This document shows, piece after piece, positions 40,678 through 54,900 of a stretch of DNA of 64,000 nucleotides (its first letter is position 1; each line of letters begins with the position of its first letter). The notes under the pieces are model-generated. The model did no database searches, was not told the DNA's origin, and was given only the letters and a program-made list of their open reading frames with translations. Origin of the DNA: Eutrigla gurnardus (lineage: Eukaryota > Chordata > Actinopteri > Perciformes > Triglidae). The stretch lies in NCBI GenBank assembly GCA_963514095.1, contig OY741281.1, forward strand, positions 9,335,819-9,399,818, read 5' to 3'. A program made the position numbers and the translations under genes.

Positions 40678-41474
40678 TTTATTGAGAAAATAAGTATAAA
40701 AATATAAATATAAAACAAAATGACTCAGCATTCAAACAGCGTGAATTGCCAGTGTATGACAGTTTTCCTACAACACACACTTTCCATTACATATTACACC
40801 TATATGATGAGATGAATTCACAGTCTTGACAAATAAACTGCACCAACCACTCACATTGCTTGTCAAACAAAGATAGCAAATAGTATATAGGATGTCCATC
40901 ATTAAAAACACTTTGTACATTTACAGTATTTAATGGAGGTGGCTCGAAAAACCACTTGACTCCTTCCCTACCCAACCCAAACACAGTCCAGTGCCATTGA
41001 ACATTGATAGTATACAATACTACTATCTCTCAGGTCAATTACAAAACACATTGTCCACACCATTGTTCACAAAAAAATCCTAAAATCCAAAGGCATCTTT
41101 ACTGATTATGACCAAAAACAGTAAAACGTTGAGAATTATACTCTAGCTCCATTAACCAGAAAATCCAACTCAGTTCAAGTCTTGATTTCCATTTCAGCAA
41201 AGTCCACAGGTGGACTGCAGGAATCTTGTTGGTGCGTGAGTGAGTGTGCACACGCACGTGTGAGAATCAAAAGAGACTTCTAGTTAACTAGCGAGCTGGC
41301 TAGCAAACTAGACAGATAAACAGATAGATAGCTGGATAGATAGGTAGACAGACGCTCAACTTGCTGGCTAGCTAACTAACTAGACACATAGCTGTCTGGC
41401 TAGCTAGCTAGATAAACAGACAGAAAATATGGACTTGAAAAAAAAAAGAAAAAGAGAGCGCATACAGGCTCTTT
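40678..41474 (-). other. cdh10: cdh10 3' UTR with polyadenylation signal
   Basis: No further frame follows the stop codon. A canonical AATAAA lies on the minus strand at 40683-40678 and a variant ATTAAA at 40935-40930. Cleavage would fall near 40655-40665, giving a 3' UTR of about 0.8 kb. Positions 41281-41412 are a degenerate TAGC/GATA-type tetranucleotide tract. The 3' end is inferred, not shown by transcripts. Confidence 0.5.
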
Positions 41475-41965
41475 CTAGGTCTCTCTGTCAGGGCTCTTCC
41501 CTATGTACATCTCGGCCAACTTTTTGAATTGTGGTCCCCAGTTGCTGAGGTAATCGTAATCATGGTCCCCCTCAGTGGCAGCGGACTCCAGCGAGCTGAG
41601 GGACTCTGCCAGCGACCCGCTGCCCTCGTAAGCATACGTGGCCAGCGAGTCATAGGGGGGCGCTGTCGGATCCGTATCGTTCTCCTGAAGCCTCCCGTTA
41701 ATGAAGTCTCTGACGTCAGTGTTATCCTTTATAGGTGATGTCCTCCGAAAGGGAAACAGCATTTCAGGAATGATGTCCCTGCGCAGCTTGTTAGCATCCA
41801 TCACCTCTGGGTTGCGCAGCGTGCCGATATCAAAGGCCTGAGTGTCCTCCTCTCCGCCCCCTTCATCGTTGTAGCTGACAACGTTGTCTCTGACATCCTC
41901 TTTGGAGATGATCAGAGGCTCCTTCTTCCTCTGTCTCCTCAGGGCAGCAAACAGCACCACGATCA
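41475..41965 (-). CDS. cdh10: cdh10 coding exon 11 (TM end and cytoplasmic tail, stop codon)
   Basis: The acceptor is TTTTGTGTAG. The exon encodes residues 617-779 and TAG at 41477-41475. Order: VVLFAALRRQRKKEP (end of TM and basic stop-transfer), SYNDEGGGEEDTQAFDIG (juxtamembrane p120-catenin site), RRDIIPEMLF, DNTDVRDFIN, DPTAPPYDSLATYAYEG and SLAESLSSLES (beta-catenin region), then DYDYLSNWGPQFKKLAEMY. The protein ends SPDRET. This is the most conserved exon of the gene. Confidence 0.95.
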
Positions 41966-44900
41966 CTACACAAAAGAAAACAGTGGGAAATACAGAGAGG
42001 GAAAAGCTCAGCATAAGATGTGTGCCTCCTAACATGTGTCATGCATTAAAGAGCACAGGGGAGCAGAAGTGCAAAGGGAAGACACATTTGCTACCAGTTA
42101 TAAATCCCCAACACTGCCGCAGGCATTCACCTCCTATTATTAAAGTTTCAGTGAAAAGGCTTTTCCTTTCTTTTTCCTTTTGAATAGCACATTCACTGTA
42201 TAAAATGCACAGCGGTGAGATGATCCTTTTATTTTCCCCCTCTCTCTCTCGCCAGCACACAGCCTCATATCTCATCTCCTTCATTCTCTTTCAGCAGTAA
42301 AAGACAATCAGAGAATGCAGAGTGAGCATGTTTCCAGGGAGTGGCACAGTGTGGTTGCAAGTTTTTAAATAAACCCATAATTCTTTTGAAAAGAGGAAGC
42401 GATCTGTCATTTTAGACCAGCACGCATTCCTGCTTCACCTGTGCTCCTTTTACTTTTCCTTCCTTTCCCCCTGTTTTTCTGTCCTGCCAGCAGGTACTGA
42501 AGTTGTCTACTTGCCTCCCACCTGGGTGTTAATTACAACGCCTTCAACATGAGTCGCATGGGGGAGGAGGTGGCTGTTTACGGTTCTTTGCGGACGCTTG
42601 TGACTGACCGGTGCCACAATTTTAGACAGTGCAGAGGGCTGCAACGAGGAGGACTAGATAGAGCGAGCCGTTCCAGCTCAGCACCCGCCTGTCGGAGTCA
42701 AGCAGAGGTGAATGAGACAGTCTGTCAGGGGGGCTCAAGCGCGAAAAGCGTCAGATAATGAGCAGATGTCATGAAATTTTGCTCGAGGAGAGCGTGGAAG
42801 TTTAACCTTCAGTGTGCTCGATATGTGAGAGAAGATCTGCCCACCTCCAGACACAGAATGTAAAATGTGGACTTAAGTCAAGCAGATGGAGGAAAAGCTG
42901 GTCAATACTCATTTGCGTGTATCACTAATTTAAGGGTGCAGTTCAAATGGCAAAAATGGGAAAGGGATCTAGGCTCATACAGCACAGTAGAAGCACATGG
43001 GCATCCACGCATTCATGAGGGAAGTTGAATTGAACAGTTCAACAGTATGCAAGGACTCCTAAAGTACTGATGTCTACTCAGTCATGAATGCACCTATCAA
43101 GCATTGTGCTTGGCCAAGCGAAGTAAAGCTCAATGAAAGTTGAAACCCATTACTTATTGATATACCCTTGACCACAAGCACTACACATTTCTGCTTTTTG
43201 CTGGGTAAAATGGAGGCACTCTTGCTTTTGTGCGCTGTATGCCGTTACACACGGCATTAGATCACGAGGAGGACTGAAGTGGCGCTTTCGGATGTCAGGA
43301 ACATCAGGGAAATACATGGACCATTTTGTTAAGGGGATTTATTTGTTAATGAATGGAGTGTTAAACCACAGTATTATTTCCTGAGGGAGAAACACTTTAT
43401 ATGACAGATGAAAGGGTCTTTGATTAGACCTTTCTAATTCCTAATGACCACTTACATTTTAAAAAGAGCCGCCAAAAAACCCTCCTGTACCACTCCTGTT
43501 GCAGTGGGTGAGAATGTTTTTGCCAAGAGTTTCTTTGCTGCAGCTGCATCGACATAGCGACAGCATCGGTTGTTTGTTCAAAAGTCTTATTTTCATGTTT
43601 TCTTGATGTTCAACCTCTGGTGGTCATGTTAAAATGATGTCTCCTCTCAAAGCAAAGATGGAATAATATTTGTAACATGGTGTCCTTATTACTTGGGAAA
43701 AACATCACTGTGGATGGTTGCAGACAAAGTCTAAGTTTTGCATCAGTAGGGCTGTACAGGAATCAATTTATCGAAATTGGTTTGGCTTTTCACTTCAAGA
43801 TGCTGTTGCTTTTTCTTCACATAGGCAATCGGAAAATCTATTGGCAGGAGTTTCACGGATGATTTCGACCCTATTAGTGTATTCAAATGCAACCCGGCAG
43901 TTTCATAATGAATATAAAATAGTTTTTAAACTTTGCAGTCTGCCTGGGGAATTCAACTCAGCCGGTCAGGGACGGACGCTTATTATGGGGGGGTCCCCTT
44001 GTGGGGTCTTACCCCAGTGCTTGCTTGCCCTTACCGGGCACATTTCCTCTGTGTCTGTGCACCGCTGCACCGGCTGTTGGTAAGGCCCGGGTGATGATGG
44101 CAACCCACCCAGCCCACATTGGACGGATCTCCTCATGCTTACTATGCTTTGTATATTCGTATACAACCATTGTGTTAATAATTAAAATGTTTATAAGAGA
44201 ATGTTCTCCATTGATATTGTCCCTAAACAAAAAAATATGACTCTTCTACTCCAAGAAGTTCCAGAGGCAGCCCCTACACCAAGAAAAAAGTTAATCGTGT
44301 GACTTGATCTTTCACCACAAAGTTTGAGTAGTCATATGAGCCACATGGGACGTTTAAGAAGGTGATGACAAACAACTTACTTTGCCATAAGTATAAGCAT
44401 ATCGCAAGCATAAAATGTCACAATAATGGTTACATTAATATTCTAAGCTGGTGCCAGCCAGAGTGGAGACTGCTGGCAGAAATGTATATTTTCAGTATCA
44501 CTATTGATTGCAGTGAGTTGGGAAAGCTTTCAATCGATGTGCTGTTTGTAATGATAGAACTTGTTGGAGCAGAGATATTCACATCCCCCCCTCCATGTGG
44601 GCACTCAGCATCATGTACTTGAGCGAAGCAACTCACCCCCGGCCTTGTTATTGACTTTAACACCATAAATTGGCTACGGCATGGATCATATGAAAGCGAG
44701 GCCTGTTGAATTGCCATGTTGTATTCACATGCTTTCTGCCGCGTCTGTGCCATTGACCAAAAAACACCAACATCAAAGATAACAATGTATTCTGTGGCAA
44801 GGTCATTAAGATCTTTTGTCTGGATCTTGTCCTTCGCAGAGCTTGTCCTCGATAAGCTTCAATGATAAAAGGACAGCTGGTTCTGAGTCATAGTAGCAAT

Positions 44901-47900
44901 GGAGGTCTATGTGGATTTGGATGGATATATGCTTATGTCCTGCTTTATATGCCACATAATAAAGTGAGACGATCGCTCATAGTAACATGAATATCTGCAA
45001 CGCTCGCAGTCGCTATCTTCTCCGTCTCAAGGTTCGATTCGCAAAAGGTATTGTGCCAATGCCATTTCAGGACAAACACGGCCATAATGTTTTGCAGTTG
45101 AGTGAATTTATCTATGTGGCTAATTAAAAATGAACAATAACACAGAGGAAAATAGGTTTAATGGACACAAAAATCCATCCATCAGTCCTTTTGTGAATTT
45201 GCCCTGTTGACGCTTATTTACAGTAAATCGTTAATATAACCTTTGTGTTCCTTTCCCATAATACAAGAAAAAGGCTTTCACCTCACTCTTGATTCATCAA
45301 GTGGATACTAAAAACCCTTTAAAATGCTTCTTGTTTTACAAAAGAGTTGGCTGGAAACATTAAAGAATTCAGCTAGAGTGTTTTCAACCAAAGAGCCACC
45401 ATTAAATGGCAAAAACTGTCATTTGGGACAGCAAAATCGACAGTTGCTGGCTGGAAATGACATGTCTGCTTTTGTTAACTTTTGTTAATCATAGACCCAT
45501 TGTTTAAAAAAGAAACAGCTGCAAATTTCAAAATCTGCCACTGTTATTACTGTAAATTATGTGCTCTGCAAAAACGGAAACCTTTGATTGCATAGCAACA
45601 GTAACCAAGGAGGCAGTTTGTAGTTGATGATTATTCAAGCGTCTGAGGATAAAGTTGTATAGTTCACAGATTTCAAAGCCCTGTGAGGCTAATTTGTGAT
45701 TTTTGATTCTGGCTGATTAATATGAACTTGACTTGAATAGACGGACTGACGAGCAGCAAAGTGCAGCCATAGCCGAACAAATAAAGCAGCATCACAAGAC
45801 AGGCAGCAGGGTTGCTCATACACGAGGGGACTTACTGAGGAGAATGATGACGCAGAGCAGTATGGCCACCAGAGCTCCAGTTGTGAGACCATCTGAGAAT
45901 GGCAGGACCTCTGGGTTACAAGTCTGCATGTTTCCACGGCTGTCACAAGCACACACTCGCACGATTAGTGTGCTAGTGCTGCTTTGGATGGGGTAGTCGT
46001 TGTCTGAAATCACTACAGGCAGGAAATACATGCTCATCTCACGCCGGCTGAAACCTCCTCTCCGCGTCAGGATATTGGCAGTGTTATCTGTGGAAAGATA
46101 CAAACAGGTGAAAGTCGTCAGTAATGGGATGCTTCACTTAGCCAAGCAGTCGTAGAGGGAAATACTACCGTCTTTATTCCCTAATAACTTTGTGGGGGCA
46201 TTTAGAATTAAAGGCGTCTAAAATAGTAATTAAAAATAACTTGTTTTATTTTACTTTTTATTAGCCTCTTAGCCTTTTAGCCTAGTTTTTGAGCAAAGAC
46301 AGTTTAATTAGTAATTCTAAAAGGACATAAACATAGTGGTTATGCATGGCCACACTTCTTGCACATGTAATTAAGTTCCAAAATTTGCTTATAACCACTA
46401 TTAGTGGAATTTCCAGTCTCCTTTTTAAGTCTGATGCATTTTTTTTCCCCTTTTTATTTTTTTCTACTGAAATAAATTCCGTAGTTGAGGAACTTAATAT
46501 TTACTCTGAATCAGTTGTAAACGATGACTGGGCATACTGATGCACGTATGCTGAATAAGAAGGGGCATATAAAGATCCAGTGTTTGAAGTTATTGCATGC
46601 TTTCTGAATGACCTCTATTTCTCTCTCCCTGAGAAGGGTTGGGAGCATCACCACTCTTTTCATCAAAGCATTTCTGTTGTACGACAGAAGAACTAAAATT
46701 GGTCCGTAACAAAATGCATCATAGAGTGGTTAAAATCACTCAAAGGGAACGTTTGATTTTATAACTTAAAAAAAAAATGTCCCTGAAACACAGGGGCGTG
46801 GATGTCTGGGGCCGGCGCGCAATCTTGATTGATAGTTTGGGGGTCTGGTCTATTTTCTCCACTTGCTGCGAATGAATCTGGCAAGAAATATACTTATAAT
46901 TCAGTCAAAAAGATATATATGTGACATATGATAGAATGGATCTCTCTCTGATACATGATAGTAAACATGCATCCTCTCTCCCTGCTCTTCTCCCAGACTA
47001 TCATTTCCCCTGATTCACCCACATGATCAAATTTCAAAACCCATCCACTATTTATTAAAAAATAGCAGAGTCAATTATGTTTGTCATTGGATTTTTTAAA
47101 TTATGTTATAGTAGTGGGCTGCTTTGCGGCACTTCCGCGTCCAGTGTGAACCAGGCATTACCGTTAACATCATATCGAATCCCATTTTCCCGTTCGCCAC
47201 ATCAACCGAGATTGAAATCTTTAGACTCACAGCGTATTTGAACACACATTGAGAAGCAATTAGATATGTTTAAAATATGCAACAATGTGTAGCTTACCTT
47301 CCCTGTCAGCGATGGTGAAGTTTGGATTGGTGGCGCTTATGCTAAAGACAAACTTGTGTCCAACAAGGGGTTCGTCCGTGTCAACGGCACTTATTGTCTG
47401 TATCAGCTGCGGAGAACAGAGCAAAGTATGAGAAAACACATGGAGGCTTGTTGTTCTTCCTCTTCATGGGGAAATCTTTAAGCATCTTATTTTAAACGCA
47501 TGATGCAGAGGAAAGCATGTATGTATTTATTTTTTTGATTCAGCTAATACTTGTATCCAATATGCCAAGATGCATTTGAAGCTCACTGTTGGAAAACACA
47601 TAATACAATCACTGAGAGTAAGCTTGGGCCAATGAAATTCATCGTAGAATAATCTGTAGTTCATGAGGGTTGTTTAGATAATAACAGGGTTTTCTGTCTC
47701 TTTAAACACGTGTTTTGTGAATGGTAGTGTCTTGACACTAATCTGACATTACACACCATGCACATGGAGAGATCATTGTGGATGCAGACACTTTCTCTCC
47801 AAATGTCAAGAAGTGACTGATAGATGATGGTGCCAACTTCTGTTTGGCTCTTTGCCCAGAACTACTGCAAACTGCTTTCTAACGTAGGGAGTTCTTCTCC

Positions 47901-48853
47901 TAAAACCACAGCATCACCGTGACCACATGTCTTACCTGCTTGCAGGTTAATTTGATTAAAGTTTATTTTAGTATCACAACGCAGAGATTTATGTGAGAGG
48001 TACTATCTTTGTATTGCATCTAGAAGTGTGATCACCTGACTTTTGACAGCTTTGTGTTTATTGTGATCAATGACCTTCTCCCCTATTAAACAAAGTTCAT
48101 ATCAATGCATTCAGATATAGGACAACTAGGACCACCAACAAAGGTGATTGTGCGTGATACAGCAAATATTTCTTTAGCTTTTTCCCGTACCAAACTTGTC
48201 ACCGAGCCTCCACTCCCAAACCGGGTAATGAACCAAAGTACCAATCCCATGTACTGCTACATTCCTATAGATACAGAAGATCATGAATTTTAAGCACCTG
48301 TCCCGCTTTGACATTCTCACACACAAATGTGTCGTAGGACATCGCAAACTCAGGGGCGTTGTCATTGACATCCAGCACCTTGATGAACACAGGCACTCGA
48401 GTTGTCTGTCGTGGGTTATCTGAAATGAATAGATTCAAGAAATACCATCACCATGTATTTGAAGAACTATAGCCAGTCAAAGTCATATATTTGGAACATA
48501 AAATTCAAACTTATTTTAGAAATCCAAACACTTACTTATTTCCGTGGCGACAACAGAGATATTGTGCCATTTGGACATTTCTCTGTCCAGTGCTTTCAGT
48601 GTTGTGATGGTGCCGTTCATGGAGTCAATGTTGAACAGCCTCTCTAGGTCTGTATGCCGATCAATGGAGTATCTGAAAGGATAACGCACAAACATGTCAT
48701 TGTTTACCTCACTAAAATAACATTCCCTGACACAGGAACATGTAGCATATTGTGTGTCTCTCCTACATTTGCATAACTGTAATATCGCTCATAAAACTGA
48801 GTGCAGCTATGATCTTTTCTACTCCCATTTCTACTCACAACACCCCCCCCCCA

Positions 48854-48905
<52 letters not shown>

Positions 48906-51900
48906 ACACACCAAAGTACATTTTTACTTCATAAAAACGTCTACACAGTACATCACTCGTAGCCAAAAGATAATATATCCCATGCTCTCCATTGTCAAGA
49001 GATGATACATCTTTCCTTGCGCTTGCTCATTTGTCATAGTCAACTTTCATATTCTGCTGAAATTTAAATTTGCAACACAATACGCCATGTGGCACGGGCC
49101 GAGAGTGGCGTATTTCTTTGTCAGAGACGGGCAGGCGCCATATGTGTGCGACGGCAGCACTGAGCTGTGTAAATCAATACGGCAAATTAGGCTCTTTCAC
49201 TTTGTGCCACAGAGGGCTTACATAATTGCGGGAAATAAACAGTGTCTGTATTCACTTCACAAGGCCGCCGGCATCTTCCACTGGGAAATAACCAGGAGGG
49301 ACCCATGAATAATATCTTTCCCCCCCACCACCAACACCTCCACACTGACACATGGTTAGGCTGATGGATATGATTTTGCCAAGTGGGCACATTTCATCAT
49401 TCTCCCTCTATAAAGACTGATACGAGGAGACTTTGTCTTTCTTGTATTCTTATTGATTTTGCACTAGTATTAGTAGGAACAATGAGTTTTAAAACACTCC
49501 AATTACCAACATTTGACCATTAAATCCATTTGATGCTCAGGAAATCTTTGCTTAACATGTCATTGATTAATTTCTACGTGGGTTATATAGTGATAAGTTA
49601 TTTGTTGTGCAAAGGTAGGGAAGGGATTTGGCATGTGGGGCAAACACACTAAACGCTTCTCGCTGCTCTTGTTGCATACTTGACTAGCTTGTTGTCAGCG
49701 TCGGGGTCCCTGGCCGACACCACGCCGACGAAGCTGCCAGCAGCCGTGTCCTCGTGCACCTCGATGATGTAAGGGTTCCTGGTGAAAATGGGAGGCTCAT
49801 CCACATCCTCTATGGTCACCTTGATCGTGGCGTAGTCTTTGAATTGCAAACCGTGGAGGAACCTTGCATCCAGGTAGGTGTTTTTCACCTCCACCCTGAA
49901 CTCGTAGTCCTTTTTGCTCTCATAATCCAGGGCCTGGAGATGAAACCGCACCAGTCAAGCTGTAGACTTTTCCATAAAAATACATAAAAAAAAACACACA
50001 TCTGCCACCTTTCACTGATAGGTAATTCATTACATTTCATTTGTCTGCCTTTATCTTATTCAAACTCTAAATTTTAAGTAACAAATCCAAGTGAGGGGAA
50101 TATCTCAAGAGATCTCAAGGAGAAACCTAAAAGGAGTTTCAAGCAAAAAGGTGCATTATATTATTCATTTCAATGGCTTGGGCTATCTGATTTTACACCT
50201 CGGTTCAGAAATACATTCCATCATATTTATTTCTTCTATGAATAAACTTCATCATGTCTTTTTGTTATTTGAGACTGTCTGTTGAAGTCGAAGGTACATA
50301 TTGAGACGAGATAAAGACAGCTCAAAGCAAAACATACAAATGTGAAGAGAAACTCAAGAATAAAACGAGATAACATTTTAAAGGCATGATTTTGTCCATA
50401 CAGATGGCATTACTTGTAGCTTAAATGTATTAATTTAAAGGCTGTGCTTCAAACAGTTCTTGAAGGCTATTCTTTGCAGCCGTTTGAAAGCACAATGCAC
50501 AAGTGTTTTGTCTGATCGCGCAGCCAATATTTATCAAGTAATAGCTCACAGCGCTTGCATCAGCTTGAAAAAGTGCATAAAAGGCTCGAAAAGCACAGAA
50601 AAGGAAAAGGCCAAATGAGTTACATTTTTGATTATGATGACTCCCTCCTGTGTGGTTTGGTCAGTGATGATGTTGAATATGTCATGACCCCCGACAATAC
50701 TGTACTCCATCTCAGCATTACGCCCAACGTCTGGATCATCAGCCTTAATGCGTCCGATGGCACCGCCGATCTCTGTAGACTCCACAGCAGTCAAACGGAA
50801 GGAATCTGTATGTGACAGTGAAGGGGGAAACATCATTCCATGTGTGTGCTTATGTCAGGAGTACGTAGCACTCACTATCAGTTTGATATGAAGCCAAACA
50901 GCTGACCGGTATAACACATTTTACCACAAGGTGTCACACTTGAATGTACCATGACTTTCTTCCTGCAGTGTTTACAGCAGAAATAAAATAGGAGTCGAAG
51001 CGTCGTTCATATTCAAATCAACTTGGCAGGATGGTCAGAGTCAGACCATTTTTATACGTATTGTTGCCATTGCAACTGCTATAACAGGCCACTTCCATAT
51101 AAAGTAAACTGACTCAAGGCAAGTCACGCTTACTTGGGTTTGGTTTTGCAGTCACGACTAGCAGTAAGCTAGCAATGTTACAAAGCGTAGAGAGAAAGCA
51201 AGGACAACGTAATGCTTCACAATATATTGTTATTGTCAGATTAGTGACACATCTGATCTGCTCAGTTCTGTAACAATTGCATTATTAAAGTGGTGTAATT
51301 GGCAAGATAGCTAGCAAACGAGCTAACTAGTGGACAGCTGGCTAGTTAGTTAGCTTGCTAATAATGTCATTCTGTCATGCTACACTCGTTACATCAGATG
51401 AGCTTCACTCACCACCAGTCTGGAGGACAAGCTAACTTGTTTACTATTCAGACAACTGTTTCGTGTTGTCAACAACAGGCACCATTTTCTTTTGTACCAA
51501 TAAAATGGCCACTGAAAACACTTCAAATGTCCTTATTACTCCTATTTTATTTCTATGGTTTACACACGGTCAATCATCATAATGTTGGTCACATTGGCAT
51601 GTTGCTTATCACAAACCCAATTCATGGAAATAACAAGACGTCTATTTTTTTAATTTGCCAGAAGGTGTTGTGATGACTAATGCTGGTTAAACTGGTTTGC
51701 ATGAAATCCAACTGGTTTAAGCCCATCCACTTAGCCCAATCGCCAGGAAAAGAATGTTGGCACTGTACATTGAGCCTCATCGCTGCCTGAGATCCCCCAA
51801 CAGGGCCCTCCTAGTTCCAAAATCCCGACTTGTCAGTAAGGGTGACCGGGCCTTTGCTGTTAGGGCCCCTCAGCTATGGAACTCCCTGCCCGGAGATCTC

Positions 51901-54900
51901 AGGCAGGCAAACTCAGTATCATCTTTTAAATCCCTTCTTAAAACTCACTTTTACCTTAAGGCCTTTTCTTAATTGTTGTTCATTGTTGTAGCTATTTAAA
52001 TTATTTTTATCATGTTTTCATCTTATGTTTGGATTTGATCTCATTATATTTTCTGTTTTATTGTAAAGCACTTTGTAACTTGTTTTTGAAAGGTGCTATA
52101 TAAATAAATAAAGTTAAAGTTAAGTTAAGTACATTTCTTCACGCCATGGATACATTGAATCTCCGTGTTGAAGATGCACGCAGCAAATTGCGTTGGATGT
52201 TGAGTGATAGCTCACATATAAAAGTATGTTATGAGTTATTGCAGCATAGAAAGAAATGGTCTCTTACGGTTCGCGAAGCGTGGCGGACTGTCATTCACAT
52301 CGGAGAGGGTGATGCTGACTGTGGTGGTCCCCGAAAGGCCGCCCATCTGTCCAGCCATGTCTTTAGCCTGGATCACAACCTGGTAGTTTTCCTTGACTTC
52401 TCTATCCATGCCAGGCAGCGCTGTCTTGATGGTGCCTGGAAGAAAAAGAAAGAAACATTATTTCCACCACTTTTGCCAATTTAATGAAAAAATGGATGGA
52501 AAATGCCTTTGCTGCCTTATGGGATACGATTAAGATCAATTCCATCCTTGTGCTCAACCATGTCTCCGAGGAAATTGCATCTATACTACTTATTTGGTTT
52601 GTCAATTACGTTTTAAGGGGTAAATGTAATTGCTGCCTGGATTATCTTCCCTGGCAACACTTTCCTCATGTTGGAAATGGTACATTTATGTACAGACTGC
52701 GAGTCGTCGGATATAGTCAGGATGCATGTGCCTCCATAGTGCAGGACATTAAACCCAACCACGTGCAAGACTCAGGATGTTGGACAACAAAGGGATTTCT
52801 GTTAAAGATGACTTCCATGCTGCTGCATGCAAATGGAGCCCAGCTGTTTTGGGTCAGATTCACCACCTGTATGTTGTAAGCTGTATGTTAAACCACATTG
52901 CTCTTTCTCTTTTATCCATGTTATAGAAACGCATGCACTGTATCAATCAGAGAGTTTGCAGTTGTTGAAATGGACCTCTGACAGAGCTTGGCTATCAATT
53001 TCCCCTCTGCTTCCAGCTAATGAGTGAGCATCTCCTCTATCTTTAGGCAAGTAAACACACTTCTGAAAATGTCAGACATTACTTTAATCGAACTCAGGCA
53101 TGCTGAAAAAAGAATATTGTGAATAATGGCTTGAAATGGCTTAAAAGCATAACTTAATTAAAGCGTGTTATATCATATAGACTAGTTTCTTAGGACTAAG
53201 TTGTTACTAAATATTCACATTTAGGAACTTCATGGACTGAATTGCTACCAGACTCATTTTGACTGTAGCTCTGCATTGTAAAGCTTGCACCTCAGGGTCT
53301 CAATGTCCTCCATTAAAACTCCTCTCTGAACAGGATGTCTGACAGCCCGAGGAACTGCTGATATTTGAGGTCTGCAGAGGTGCTTGTATAAGCCTGCTCA
53401 CCCATGGAAGGATTATCTCGTGTGCTGGCATCTTGACTATTCATACGGGTGCATAACAGACATGCCGGCTGAGTGAGAGGTCTGGCTGTCTGGCAGTTGG
53501 TTGGGTGTAGGTCTTCAGAGCATAATGACTGGTCTTGCGATCCCATTACCACATCAAAAGTTGATACCTTTAATCACCAGCGGAATCTCACCAATCATAT
53601 TCAGGACAAGTTATGAATTAGGACCCAGCTTTCGTTTACACTAACCTCCAGTTGGAAAATATTTTGACCTGGGGATTTTATCTGCGCCTGGATTTTTAGG
53701 TTTCTCCTTTCCTTTTGCATCTTGCATTCCCCCATTTAGTTATGTTTTTCAAGCTTTTCTGTTGCTTATTAAATGTGGGCCTGGAGTTGAGTAGTTCTTT
53801 AACGAGGTTGTCCTTTCACTCAGATGAAACAGGATAATATGAACTTAGGAAGGACAGTTTCCAAAACTAAGAGGGACATTTCTGAAAAGTCAGTGCAACC
53901 CAGTCCAAATATTTATATATTTAGCAAAAAAAAAGATGCAATTATTATCATTTTTTATATAAAATTTAAAAGTGAATCTGAAATTATTTATCGATGTGCA
54001 CTTAAAGTACATCCATATCCTGCTTGAACTCTCACAAACACTTTGTAGTGCAAGAGACCTCTTTACACATATTCAGGAGATCCTGCTGGGTTTGGCTTAC
54101 CGTTTTCAGAATCCACAGAGAAATAGGGTTGTCCCTGTAGAATGCTATATACAAGTCTGGCACTGTTCCCATATGTTTGATCATCCGCATCATTGGCAGT
54201 AATGGTGGCGACAGATGTACCTGCAAAGACGAGACAGAAAAGGGATTCACGATCTAAGTAATTGTTGCAACATGTTATATTTAATTTGTTCATAGGGAGA
54301 GATGATGCTGTAAACCCACAAGTATTTTTAGTTGTAGAGATGTGTCTTTAATTCCATGTGAAATAACAGGGCTCTGGAGAAAATGTCATTATTTTACTGC
54401 AGCAAGCCAGTGACGTTAAATCAAGCAGGGACATTGGTTGTTTCTTCCCGTTTAAAAGAAACAAAGTAGTCGCTTCAGCTGGTGAAATTATGAAACAATA
54501 GTTTGCAGACTGTATCTGAGTCTCTGCCAGCACCACAGTGAGAATTATTACCTTGATTAAAACCTGGGGTTCATGTATATGGGTCTCTTAAATGTCAGTG
54601 AGGCTGAAAGTTTATACATCATCAAGACTTGAAGTGAAGGTTTTTCCTTCCTTATATCACACAACCCAGTCTCAAAGCAGTTCATAGTCACTAAAGGCAA
54701 TCTATTGCATTGACCTTCGTGTCCCAATGTATTGTTGTGGAGTGACGGTCTTCCTACACATGACTAAGAGGTTTTCCTTAATCTAGCACTCGTTTTGTTG
54801 CCTAAACCCAACCATGATGTTTTTTCTAACCTAACTAAGTGTTTTTTTAGTGAACTCTAACTTTCATTTTCTAGCGCAATGTCATCCTAGCTGAAAACAA

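Noticed and set aside
41966..42035. Extension of the last cadherin exon upstream as an alternative N-terminus
   Set aside because: The TTTTGTGTAG acceptor and the phase match to exon 45836-46087 explain the open run into the intron.
45020..45055. tRNA-like B box GGTTCGATTC
   Set aside because: No A box, acceptor stem or cloverleaf can be formed around it.
52146..52484. 112-codon plus-strand frame
   Set aside because: It is the reverse shadow of cadherin coding exon 52268-52435.
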